From CAYNXB01 sp964401045 (GTDB taxonomy: Bacteria; Pseudomonadota; Alphaproteobacteria; Sphingomonadales; Sphingomonadaceae), in the NCBI GenBank assembly GCA_964401045.1, contig CAYNXB010000077.1, forward strand, positions 1-12,776: a DNA stretch of 12,776 bases, given 5' to 3'. The translations under genes and the position numbers were made by a program. Positions 6,682 through 12,776 of the stretch are shown here, in pieces. The number at the start of each line of letters is the position of its first letter. Positions within the stretch are counted from its first letter, which is position 1. The notes under the pieces are model-generated. The model saw only the letters and a list, made by a program, of their open reading frames with translations. It was not told the DNA's origin and searched no databases.

Positions 6682-7008
6682 TTAAGCCGCGCGGCGGCGG
6701 CGCGTGGCGAAGCCGAGGCCGAGCAGGCCGGCGCCAAGCAAGCCGAGCGCACCGGGCTCGGGAACCTGGGTGCCGGAGCTGGTGCTGGTGTGCCCGCCGG
6801 ACGTGGAGGTGCTGCTGGTGTGCCCGCCGGACGTCGAGGTGCTGCTGGTCTGCCCGCCGGACGTCGAGCTCGACGAGGTCGAGCTGTTGCATTTGATGTG
6901 CCCGCACGAACACGTGTGGCGATGCTGCTTGCCACCGCCCGCAACGGCGGGCGCGGAAACGGTCAACGCCGAGATGGCGGCGGCGGCGATAAGGGTCTTG
7001 CGAAGCAC
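6682..7008 (-). CDS. Short PEP-CTERM sorting-domain protein with Ser/Thr repeats and Cys/His segment
   Basis: The 108-residue product has an N-terminal signal peptide (MLRKTL then a hydrophobic stretch, cleavage near APAVAG), a Cys/His segment (H29, H31, C33, C35, H37, C40), a low-complexity Ser/Thr/Gly region with ten-residue repeats (51-80, GGHTSSTSTS type), and a C-terminal PEP-CTERM signal: VPEP (82-85), hydrophobic helix (86-101) and RRRR (103-106). Such tails are processed by exosortase (EpsH family) in bacteria that make extracellular polysaccharide; Ser/Thr-rich regions of this kind are candidates for glycosylation. The start is GTG, with AGGGGG about nine bases upstream. The gene has a sigma-54-type promoter and a strong terminator, so it is probably a single-gene unit. 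An exosortase is not in the window. The exact role of the protein is unknown. Confidence 0.92.
   Translation of the reverse strand: MLRKTLIAAAAISALTVSAPAVAGGGKQHRHTCSCGHIKCNSSTSSSSTSGGQTSSTSTSGGHTSSTSTSGGHTSTSSGTQVPEPGALGLLGAGLLGLGFATRRRRAA
6784..6873 (-). repeat. Three in-frame 30-base tandem repeats inside the PEP-CTERM gene
   Basis: Three copies with an exact period of 30 bases (6784-6813, 6814-6843, 6844-6873) share the core TGCCCGCCGGACGT; the first two differ at one base and the third diverges at its end. They encode the ten-residue GGHTSSTSTS-type units, so copy-number change would keep the frame. Confidence 0.9.
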
Positions 7009-7063
7009 TGGAAACGTCCCCCTGAGTGTAAATCGATAACCGAAATGGTTGACGGCGTTAAAC

Positions 7064-7078
7064 GCAAGAGCCGTGCCA
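7064..7078 (-). promoter_or_regulatory. Sigma-54 (RpoN) -24/-12 promoter for the PEP-CTERM gene
   Basis: The minus strand reads TGGCACGGCTCTTGC, matching the sigma-54 consensus TGGCACG-N4-TTGC with the GG (7077-7076) and GC (7065-7064) doublets at the required 12-base distance. Transcription would start near 7053, about 45 bases before the GTG at 7008, leaving room for the AGGGGG ribosome site. PEP-CTERM genes in several proteobacteria are known to depend on RpoN and the PrsK/PrsR two-component system, which supports the call. Confidence 0.75.
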
Positions 7079-7115
7079 GCCCTCGCCAGCAGCGCGATCC
7101 GGTGGTTAACGGGGG

Positions 7116-7138
7116 TTTCACGCTGACGGGCGTGTAAA
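7116..7138. promoter_or_regulatory. Imperfect dyad upstream of the sigma-54 promoter, possible activator site
   Basis: TTTCACGC (7116-7123) and GCGTGTAAA (7130-7138) form an inverted repeat with one unpaired base and a 6-base centre. Its centre lies about 74 bases upstream of the predicted start, a plausible place for an enhancer-binding protein such as PrsR. The binding protein is inferred, not shown. Confidence 0.4.
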
Positions 7139-7161
7139 GCCTGCCGACGCCGCGCGCCGTT

Positions 7162-8559
7162 TCAATCCGGCACAGTGTCCGGGGTCGCGATGTCCTGAGG
7201 GCGCAGCATGACCAGAGCCGCGAGCCCCGCCAGTGCGGCGGCGGCGGCAGCCACCAGCACCGCGCGGTCGAAAGCGGCGTCGAGCGCCGCACCTCGAGCG
7301 GCGAGCACCGAGCCGAGCAGCGCCGTCGCGATCAGTCCGCCCGTGCGGGCGATAGCGCTGTTGAAGCCGTTGGCCGTGCCGACATGCTTTGCATCGACCG
7401 AGGCCATCACTGCAGTGGTCAGCGGCGCGACCGCACCCGCCATGCCGCAGGCCACGACCACCAGCGCCGGGAACAGCGTCGTCCAGTAGGACGCGCCAGG
7501 CTCGACCCGCGCGGCGAGCGCAAATCCGCCGCCGGCCACCAGCGGCCCGATCGTCAGCGGCCAGCGCGGGCCAATCTTCGCTGCCACTCCCCCCATGAAA
7601 CGCGATGCGCCGCCGAGGATCGCGGGAATCGGAAGCAGCGCGGCGCCGGCCATCAGCGGGCTGTAGCCATGGTTTTCGATCAGCAGGTAGGGGATCAGCA
7701 CCAGCGCAGCGCCAAGCGCGCCATAGAGCAGGAACGTCAGCGCGGTCAGCCCGCCAAAGCTCATCGTTCCAAACAGCGCCAGCGGCATGCCGGCGTGCCT
7801 GCCCTGGCGCGCCTCGACCCACACGAACAGCGCAAGGCCGATAGCTCCAGCGGCTACTGCGGCAAGCCCGGCGGCGGTTCGCGGTTCGGCTCCACTGATC
7901 ACGGTAAGCCCCCAGGTAAGTGCGCCCAGCGCTCCGGTTGCGAGGCTGACCCCCAGCCAGTCGAGCCGCTCCTTGCCGGTGCCGGTTTCGGCGACCTTCG
8001 TCATCGAGAGCGCCAGCGCCCCGGCCGCGAGCGGCAGGTTGAGGTAGAAGATCGCCCGCCAGCCCACCGCGTCGATCAGCCAGCCGCCGATCAGCGGCCC
8101 GAACGCCGCGAACACCGTGGTCGAGGCCGCCCAGGTGCCGATCGCGCGCCCGCGCGCCGCGCCGCTGTAGACCGTGCCGATCAGCGCCAGGCTGCTTGGC
8201 AGCATCATCGCCGCGGCCGCGCCCTGCACGAAACGCCCGGCAAGCAGCACCTCCAGCGTTGGCGCGAGCGCGCAAACGAGTGAGGCCACGGCGAACCCGG
8301 CGATCCCGCATGCGAACATCCGCCGCCGCCCGAACCGATCGCCCGCCGCGCCGCCAAGCAGGAGCAGTGCCGAGAGCGGCAGCAGGTAAGCATTGACCAC
8401 CCATTGAAGCTGCTCGGCGCTGGCGGCGAGGTCCTGCCTGATCGCGGGTAGGGCGACGCTGGTCACCGAGCCATCGACGAACGACAGGCTCGAAGCGAGG
8501 ATCGAAGCGGCGAGCGTCCAGCCGGGCCTGGCTATCAACGGGCCCGCCGCGCGGTTCAT
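7162..8559 (-). CDS. MFS transporter, DHA2 (EmrB/QacA-like) drug:proton antiporter type
   Basis: The 465-residue protein has about 14 hydrophobic segments, which fits the 14-helix DHA2 branch of the major facilitator superfamily; these inner-membrane proton antiporters usually export drugs or small toxic compounds. Family signs are the helix-1 motif SFVDGSVTSVALPAI (26-40), motif A LGGAAGDRFGRRR between helices 2 and 3 (68-80), the helix-4 sequence GRFVQGAAAAMMLPSS and the helix-5 antiporter-like GPLIGGWLI. The ATG overlaps the pth stop (ATGA) and AGGA stands six bases before it, so it is probably translated from the pth transcript; a longer upstream start was rejected. No EmrA-like partner is beside it. 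The substrate cannot be told from sequence. No terminator is visible in the 150 bases between it and the next gene. Confidence 0.9.
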   Translation of the reverse strand: MNRAAGPLIARPGWTLAASILASSLSFVDGSVTSVALPAIRQDLAASAEQLQWVVNAYLLPLSALLLLGGAAGDRFGRRRMFACGIAGFAVASLVCALAPTLEVLLAGRFVQGAAAAMMLPSSLALIGTVYSGAARGRAIGTWAASTTVFAAFGPLIGGWLIDAVGWRAIFYLNLPLAAGALALSMTKVAETGTGKERLDWLGVSLATGALGALTWGLTVISGAEPRTAAGLAAVAAGAIGLALFVWVEARQGRHAGMPLALFGTMSFGGLTALTFLLYGALGAALVLIPYLLIENHGYSPLMAGAALLPIPAILGGASRFMGGVAAKIGPRWPLTIGPLVAGGGFALAARVEPGASYWTTLFPALVVVACGMAGAVAPLTTAVMASVDAKHVGTANGFNSAIARTGGLIATALLGSVLAARGAALDAAFDRAVLVAAAAAALAGLAALVMLRPQDIATPDTVPD

Positions 8560-9131
8560 CCGGCGTCCTGCTGCCGCAGCGCGATTTCGCTCATGAAGCG
8601 GGGATCGTTGCCTTGGGCCAGCCATTCGGCCTCGGCAGAGATCGCCCCGAGCATGCCGGCCAGATCGTCCGTCTCGCTCTTGGCATAGTTGCCTAGCACG
8701 TATCCGGTGACACGATCCTTATGCCCGGGATGGCCGATGCCGATGCGCACGCGGCGGAATTCAGGGCCGAGATGCCGGTCAATGTCACGCAAGCCGTTGT
8801 GGCCCGCGGTGCCGCCGCCGGTCTTCACCTTGACCTTGAACGGCGCGAGGTCGAGCTCGTCATGGAACACCGTCAACGCGTCGAGCCCGAGCTTGTAGAA
8901 GCGCATCGCCTCGGCCACCGACCGGCCGCTCTCGTTCATGAAGGTCGCCGGCTTGAGCAGAAGCACCTTCTGACCGCCGATCCGGCCTTCCTGAAGCCAG
9001 CCCTGGAATTTCTTCTGCACAGAGCCGAACCGATGCATGTCGGCGATCACATCGACGGCCATGAAGCCGACATTGTGCCGCTGCATCGCATAGCCCGGTC
9101 CGGGATTTCCGAGGCCCACCCAAAGTTGCAT
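8556..9131 (-). CDS. pth: Peptidyl-tRNA hydrolase
   Basis: Pth frees tRNA from peptidyl-tRNA that has dropped off ribosomes, an essential recycling step. The 191-residue length is typical. Catalytic and binding residues are all visible: N9 in GLGNPGPGY, catalytic H19 in RHNVGF, N66 in KPATFMNESG, D91 in FHDELDL, and N112 in GGGTAGHNGLRDI. The ATG at 9131 gives the canonical MQLWVGLGNPG start; the open frame upstream has no similarity. No Shine-Dalgarno sequence precedes it, and a promoter-like pair lies so close that the mRNA may be nearly leaderless. It follows rplY on the same strand but a strong terminator separates them, so it may be transcribed on its own, together with the overlapping MFS gene. 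Confidence 0.97.
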   Translation of the reverse strand: MQLWVGLGNPGPGYAMQRHNVGFMAVDVIADMHRFGSVQKKFQGWLQEGRIGGQKVLLLKPATFMNESGRSVAEAMRFYKLGLDALTVFHDELDLAPFKVKVKTGGGTAGHNGLRDIDRHLGPEFRRVRIGIGHPGHKDRVTGYVLGNYAKSETDDLAGMLGAISAEAEWLAQGNDPRFMSEIALRQQDAG

Positions 9132-9139
9132 CGGGCGGT

Positions 9140-9167
9140 TATCTAGCCCCCAGTCCGCTTGTGGCAA
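9140..9167 (-). promoter_or_regulatory. Candidate promoter of pth
   Basis: On the minus strand TTGCCA (9167-9162), a 16-base spacer and TAGATA (9145-9140) resemble a sigma-70-type promoter. The -10 box ends only eight bases before the pth ATG, which would give an almost leaderless transcript and fits the lack of a ribosome binding site. Confidence 0.45.
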
Positions 9168-9170
9168 GCA

Positions 9171-9203
9171 CCAACGGACCCGCAGGGTCCGCAAGGCCGT
9201 TGG
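9171..9203. repeat. Nested inverted repeats upstream of pth
   Basis: An outer pair CCAACGG/CCGTTGG (9171-9177, 9197-9203) encloses and overlaps an inner perfect pair GGACCC/GGGTCC (9176-9181, 9185-9190). The two cannot fully form together, so alternative folds are possible. A further short pair CTCAAG/CTTGAG (9204-9209, 9250-9255) encloses the rest of the gap. They lie directly upstream of the candidate -35 box; function unknown. Confidence 0.6.
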
Positions 9204-9257
9204 CTCAAGTAGCCGGCAGGCGATAGCCAGCCGGAGGCGGCCGTCGGCGCTTGAGGC

Positions 9258-9295
9258 AAAAAAGAAGCGCCGGCCCATCGCTGGACCGGCGCTTC
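9258..9295 (-). terminator. Rho-independent terminator of rplY
   Basis: On the minus strand a perfect 10-base-pair GC-rich stem (GAAGCGCCGG/CCGGCGCTTC, 9295-9286 with 9273-9264; 12-base loop) is followed by six T (9263-9258). It lies about 28 bases past the rplY stop. There is no T-run on the plus side, so it works in one direction only. Confidence 0.93.
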
Positions 9296-9323
9296 ACGAA
9301 ACACGCAGGGAAGATCTGGGGGG

Positions 9324-10004
9324 TTACTCCCCGCCTTCGCCTTCCTGTTCGCCTTCGGCAGCTTCCTCGCCACCCTGCTCGGTCGCCGGGGCCTCGACGG
9401 CTTCTGCGCCGGCCGCTTCCTCGGTTTCCGAACGTAGCGCCGACGGCGCGACGATGGTGGCGATGGTGAAGTCGCGATCGGTGATCGCGCTGACCGAACC
9501 TTCAGGCAGCTTCAGGTTGCTGATGTGGATCGAATCGCCGACCTCGAGGCCGGTGACGTCGATCCCGATCTCGCCCGGGATCTTGTCCGCCTCGCAAACC
9601 AGTTCGAGCTCGTGACGCACCACGTTGAGCACGCCGCCCTTCTTGAGGCCCGGCGAAGCTTCTTCGTTGATGAACACCACCGGCACGTTGACGTCGACCT
9701 TGGCGTCCTTCGTCAGGCGCAGGAAATCGACGTGCAGCGGACGGTCGTTGACCGGGTGGAAGGTCACGTCCTTCGGCAGGGTGCGGATCGTCTTGCCACC
9801 ATGCTCGATCATCACGATCGAGTTCATGAAGTGGCCCGTGCCGAGGTGGCGCGCAAGCAGCCGTTCCTCGACGTGAATCGGGGTGGGTTCTTCCTTGCCG
9901 CCGTAGATCACGGCGGGAACACGGCCTTCGCGACGCAATGCACGGGAGGCTCCCTTGCCAGCCCGATCGCGCCCCTCGGCCGGCAGGGTCAGAGCGTCGC
10001 TCAT
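9324..10004 (-). CDS. rplY: 50S ribosomal protein L25, long CTC form
   Basis: L25 binds 5S rRNA in the large ribosomal subunit; the long CTC form is also known as a general stress protein. The 226-residue product has the L25 RNA-binding domain first (about 5-95: AEGRDRAGKGASRALRR, GRVPAVIYGG, PLHVDFLRL) and then the C-terminal beta domain (about 100-188: VNVPVVFINEE, KKGGVLNVV, LEVGDSIHISNLKLPEG). It ends in an acidic Glu/Ala/Gly tail (about 191-226) common in alphaproteobacterial versions. The ATG at 10004 is preceded by AAAGG at about eight bases; the large open frame upstream is not related. rplY next to pth is a widely conserved arrangement. It ends in a strong terminator. Confidence 0.97.
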   Translation of the reverse strand: MSDALTLPAEGRDRAGKGASRALRREGRVPAVIYGGKEEPTPIHVEERLLARHLGTGHFMNSIVMIEHGGKTIRTLPKDVTFHPVNDRPLHVDFLRLTKDAKVDVNVPVVFINEEASPGLKKGGVLNVVRHELELVCEADKIPGEIGIDVTGLEVGDSIHISNLKLPEGSVSAITDRDFTIATIVAPSALRSETEEAAGAEAVEAPATEQGGEEAAEGEQEGEGGE

Positions 10005-10150
10005 GTGACGTGCCTTTCGAAATGCAGTTAGAGTTGCTTCGCCCGCCGCGCCTCCAGGGATGACCATGACGGGTGAAGGGGGCGCCCCTATGCGAAAGGG
10101 GGGCGGGATGCAAGGCGATCCTGCCCAACTCGCCACCATGACGAGCAAGC
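10005..10150 (-). other. Gap upstream of rplY, probably holding its promoter and 5' leader
   Basis: This 146-base gap lies between the TraB/GumN pair and rplY. It contains a 6-base inverted repeat CGCCCC/GGGGCG (10083-10088, 10100-10105) without a T-run, so it is not a clear terminator. A TTGCAT (10113-10108 on the minus strand) might be a -35 box, but the matching CATAGG is only 15 bases away; I do not assign a promoter. No other gene is visible here. Confidence 0.3.
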
Positions 10151-10999
10151 TTATTGAATGCGCTTCACCGCGTAACCCTTCGCCATCAGCATTGCCGGCA
10201 ACCCATCCGGCCCGGCGAGGTGCGCCGCGCCGACCGCGACAAACGGTGTGCGTCCACCGCGCAATATCGCCTCGATGCGCACCTTCCACGCCCGGTTGCG
10301 CGTCACGAGCAGCGCCTCGCGCAGCTCCGGATCGGCGAGCATGCCCTTGTGCGTCTCGGCGGCGATGCCCTCGATGTTTCCCGCGCGCCACAGCCGGGCG
10401 AGCCGGGCCTCGCCGCCGGCATCGTCCTGAAACACGGAAGCCAGCAGCGCGGACTGGTCCGCTTGCGGCAACCCGTCGAAGATCGCCAGCTGCCCGGCCA
10501 CCCCTTCGAACTCCGCAATGCGCTTGCCTTTCGCGTCGCGCAGCAAGGCCAGGTCGATCCCGTCGCCGTGTTCCTCGCGCAGCGCGCTGGCCAATGTGAG
10601 CGCGGCGGCCCAGCTTTCGGTTTGGGCGAACTCGCTTTCCTTGAGGCCCGCCCGGTCGAGCGCGGCTTTCAGCCCGGGGGCATCCCCGGGCGGCACGCGT
10701 TGGGTCAGCGGCGGAAGACCGGGAGTGGTTGCGAGCTGCCGCCAGATCCTTGCCGACGCCTGTGGATCGACGATTCCAGCTGCTTCCACCACCAGCGTGT
10801 CCGCATCGGCGAAGGCGCGCTCGAACGCGGGGCTGCGCCATTCGACATCTTCGTCGATCGCGTGGATGGTGCCGAACAGGTAGCCGTGATGACCCTCAGG
10901 CCCAGAGACTTCCCACAGCGCCGGTGTGGCTGGAGGCTCGCTCTTGCCGCAGCCTGCGAGCAGCAGGCCAAGCGTGGCGAGCAGTGCGCCGAGGCGCAT
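10151..10999 (-). CDS. TraB/GumN-family lipoprotein (copy 1)
   Basis: This 282-residue protein belongs to the TraB/PrgY/GumN family, whose members carry two conserved Gly-x-x-His motifs and are proposed to be metal-dependent hydrolases (Tiki-like fold); their bacterial role is mostly unknown. GTIH (43-46, in YLFGTIHAID) and GAAH (257-260, in FVAVGAAHLAG) are both intact. A lipoprotein signal is clear: MRLGALLATLGLLLAGC with C17 as lipidation site, so the domain should face the periplasm. The ATG overlaps the stop of the upstream paralogue by one base (TGATG), indicating coupled translation. A GTG immediately upstream is a possible but less likely start. The tandem arrangement points to gene duplication. 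Confidence 0.9.
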   Translation of the reverse strand: MRLGALLATLGLLLAGCGKSEPPATPALWEVSGPEGHHGYLFGTIHAIDEDVEWRSPAFERAFADADTLVVEAAGIVDPQASARIWRQLATTPGLPPLTQRVPPGDAPGLKAALDRAGLKESEFAQTESWAAALTLASALREEHGDGIDLALLRDAKGKRIAEFEGVAGQLAIFDGLPQADQSALLASVFQDDAGGEARLARLWRAGNIEGIAAETHKGMLADPELREALLVTRNRAWKVRIEAILRGGRTPFVAVGAAHLAGPDGLPAMLMAKGYAVKRIQ

Positions 11000-11889
11000 C
11001 ACTCGATGCGCGTCACCGCGATACCGCGGGCCTTGAGCTGGTCCTGCACGCTGCCGGGCCCGGCGAGGTGCCCGGCGCCGACCGCGATGAACACCGCGCC
11101 CGGCCGCTTGAGCCGCTGGTCGATCCACGCGGCCCAGTTCTTGTTACGGCCGACCAGCAGCCGATCATAGATTTCGGCGTCGCTCATCTCATCGTTCATC
11201 AGCACCGCCAGCGCATCAGCATCGCCCGCGAGCCAGTCCGTGACCATCTGGCCGAGCATGTTGCTCAGCTCCGGAATGCCCTCGACCGTTTCGTCGAGGT
11301 ACTCGAGCTGCTTGTCCATCGGCATCGCATCGAACAGGCCGATCTGGAACTGCACCGTCTCGAGCGTGTCCCGCTGCTTGTTCGCGGCCTTGTCGGTGAG
11401 GACGTATTCGACGCCGCTATCGGGGCCATAGCCGTCCTTCAGCAGCGGCAACATCGCGAGATTGATGGTGGCGTACCACGGCTCGAACCGGTCGAGCGCA
11501 TCTGCGGGCAGCCCGAGCGCGGTGAGCGCGGCCTCATAATTCGCGCGATCCTCCGGCTTCATCAGGTCGCGCAGCGATTGCCCTCGCGGGAGCGTTGCCA
11601 TCGCCACGATCTCGTCTTGCAGGTTCGCTGCCTGGGCAGGATCGATCTCGGTGACGAGCTCGCCCGAGTTGTCGAACGCCTGCGCTACCCGGCCGCCAAA
11701 CCAGTCGACCCCAGGCGGCAGCGCGTGGATCGTGCCGAACAGGTAGATCGTGGTGTCCGCGTCCGCGACCTTCCACAACGCCGGGCCGGAGGGCGGGGCC
11801 GGCGTACTCGCCGCGGTGCCGCTGACGCACGCAGGCGCAGCGAAGGCGAGCGCCGCTGCGGCGACGAGTCGGGCGATGCGGGCGACCAT
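10999..11889 (-). CDS. TraB/GumN-family exported protein (copy 2)
   Basis: The 296-residue paralogue has the same layout as its neighbour: N-terminal export signal, GTIH (52-55, in YLFGTIHALPPG), a long helical middle, and GAGH (271-274, in FIAVGAGHLAG) near the C-terminus. The signal region (MVARIARLVAAAALAFAAPAC) has a cysteine at 21, but the residues before it (APA) are not a standard lipobox, so it may be cleaved by signal peptidase I instead. The ATG at 11889 has AAGGA six bases upstream; a much longer frame running back over glyQ is antisense noise. It is the first gene of the tandem pair and divergent from glyQ across an 81-base gap. The family's substrate is unknown. Confidence 0.9.
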   Translation of the reverse strand: MVARIARLVAAAALAFAAPACVSGTAASTPAPPSGPALWKVADADTTIYLFGTIHALPPGVDWFGGRVAQAFDNSGELVTEIDPAQAANLQDEIVAMATLPRGQSLRDLMKPEDRANYEAALTALGLPADALDRFEPWYATINLAMLPLLKDGYGPDSGVEYVLTDKAANKQRDTLETVQFQIGLFDAMPMDKQLEYLDETVEGIPELSNMLGQMVTDWLAGDADALAVLMNDEMSDAEIYDRLLVGRNKNWAAWIDQRLKRPGAVFIAVGAGHLAGPGSVQDQLKARGIAVTRIE

Positions 11890-11970
11890 CCGCAATCCTT
11901 CGCCGCCGCCCGGGCAAAGCGCAAGTGAAGATGCTGCAGCGCGGCATTGACGGTTTTCCGGGCATCCGCC

Positions 11971-12776
11971 ATGGCGCGCGCAATGACGCGGGACCCGGCG
12001 AGAAGCTTTCAGGACATGATCCTGACGCTCCACGATTTCTGGAGCGATGCCGGCTGCCTGATCCTCCAGCCCTATGACATGCGCATGGGCGCGGGCACGT
12101 TCCACACCGCCACCACCCTGCGCGCGCTCGGGCCGGAGCCGTGGAACGCGGCCTTCGTGCAGCCCTGCCGCCGCCCGACAGACGGCCGCTACGGCGAGAA
12201 TCCGAACCGGCTGCAGCACTATTACCAGTACCAGGTGATCCTCAAGCCGAGCCCGCCGGACCTGCAGGGCCTCTACCTGCGCAGCCTCGACGCGATCGGC
12301 ATCGACCCGCTCAAGCACGACATCCGCTTCGTCGAGGACGACTGGGAAAGCCCGACGCTCGGCGCCTGGGGCCTCGGCTGGGAAGTCTGGTGCGACGGCA
12401 TGGAAGTCTCGCAATTCACCTATTTTCAGCAGGTCGGCGGCTTCGACTGCAATCCGGTGGCGGGCGAGCTGACCTACGGGCTTGAACGCCTCGCCATGTA
12501 TATTCAGGGCGTCGACAACGGCTACGACCTCGATTTCAATGGCGCGACCGGCGAAGACCGCGTGACCTATGGCGACGTCTTCCATCAGGCCGAAGTCGAA
12601 TTCTCCGCGCATAACTTCGAACATGCGGATACGGAAATGTTGTTCCGCCACTTCGCGGACGCCGAGAAGGAATGCGCCTCATTGCTCGATAAAGGTCTCG
12701 CGCTGCCCGCTTACGACCAGTGCATCAAGGCGAGCCACAACTTCAATCTGCTCGATGCGCGCGGCGTGATTTCCGT
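11971..12776 (+). CDS. glyQ: Glycyl-tRNA synthetase alpha subunit (cut by window edge)
   Basis: GlyQ is the catalytic subunit of the bacterial alpha2beta2 glycyl-tRNA synthetase. The frame is open from 11971 to the window edge (268 full codons; E. coli GlyQ has about 303). Family stretches are clear: FQDMILTLHDFWS, LRALGPEPWNAAFVQP, RRPTDGRYGENPNRLQHYY (about 67-85), IRFVEDDWESPTLGAWGLGWEVW, TYFQQVGG, LTYGLERLAMYIQGVD and SFNLLDARG-like HNFNLLDARG near the cut. Three in-frame ATGs (11971, 11983, 12016) are possible; none has a good Shine-Dalgarno. 12016 would remove the conserved RSFQD lead-in, so 11971 or 11983 is preferred. The beta-subunit gene glyS usually follows and would lie beyond the edge. 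Confidence 0.96.
   Translation, partial: MARAMTRDPARSFQDMILTLHDFWSDAGCLILQPYDMRMGAGTFHTATTLRALGPEPWNAAFVQPCRRPTDGRYGENPNRLQHYYQYQVILKPSPPDLQGLYLRSLDAIGIDPLKHDIRFVEDDWESPTLGAWGLGWEVWCDGMEVSQFTYFQQVGGFDCNPVAGELTYGLERLAMYIQGVDNGYDLDFNGATGEDRVTYGDVFHQAEVEFSAHNFEHADTEMLFRHFADAEKECASLLDKGLALPAYDQCIKASHNFNLLDARGVIS

Noticed and set aside
6784..6873. 30-base periodic repeats that could suggest a CRISPR array
   Set aside because: The repeats are directly adjoining without spacers and are in frame inside a PEP-CTERM gene.
5617..7137. Open frame of about 506 codons on the plus strand, antisense to ychF and the PEP-CTERM gene
   Set aside because: Low-complexity Arg/Gly/Ala-rich translation typical of GC-rich shadow frames; it lies opposite two clearly recognised genes and has no family motif.
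9132..9278. N-terminal extension of pth up to 9278
   Set aside because: It would run through the rplY terminator stem and has no similarity; the ATG at 9131 gives the canonical Pth start.
10729..11928. Open frame of about 399 codons on the plus strand opposite the TraB/GumN pair (also one at 10154-11170)
   Set aside because: Arg/His/Gln-rich shadow of the two real genes on the other strand; no ribosome site or recognisable domain.

Overview
The window is a compact, GC-rich piece of a bacterial chromosome, most likely from an alphaproteobacterium of the Sphingomonadales (Erythrobacter/Altererythrobacter-like). The evidence is the coding style, a MutL with its own endonuclease motif, alpha-type MreB and GlyQ, RplY with an acidic tail, tandem TraB/GumN proteins and a PEP-CTERM protein. 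The taxonomic placement is inference from family resemblance; no rRNA marker is present. Genes are tightly packed, no gap between genes exceeds about 190 bases, and I saw no tRNA, rRNA, CRISPR array or insertion sequence.

Left part (1-3004): the 5' end of mreB (minus, cut by the window edge) is divergent from mutL, which is followed with a one-base overlap by a small lipoprotein gene of unknown function.

Middle part (3009-5448): a small metal/redox-type accessory module. A MerR-family regulator gene faces a two-gene operon encoding a glutaredoxin-MauE membrane fusion and an exported, Met/His-rich, probably outer-membrane beta-barrel protein. Between them lies a sharp mer-type operator (TTGACT, long spacer, TCCGTAC/GTACGGA dyad). 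The regulator has a MerR(Hg)-like DNA-binding half but lacks the first mercury cysteine and has a CueR-like C-x7-C pair, and no mer or cop gene is next to it. This is the most novel-looking part of the window.

Right-middle part (5452-10004, all minus): rplY, pth, an MFS transporter, a short PEP-CTERM protein and ychF. rplY-pth-ychF is a common translation-related neighbourhood; here the transporter and the PEP-CTERM gene sit between pth and ychF. The PEP-CTERM gene has a near-consensus sigma-54 (-24/-12) promoter, a dyad upstream of it, and a strong terminator after it. rplY also ends in a strong terminator.

Right part (10151-12776): two tandem, overlapping TraB/GumN-family genes on the minus strand, both with N-terminal export signals, are divergent from glyQ (glycyl-tRNA synthetase alpha subunit), which runs off the right edge.
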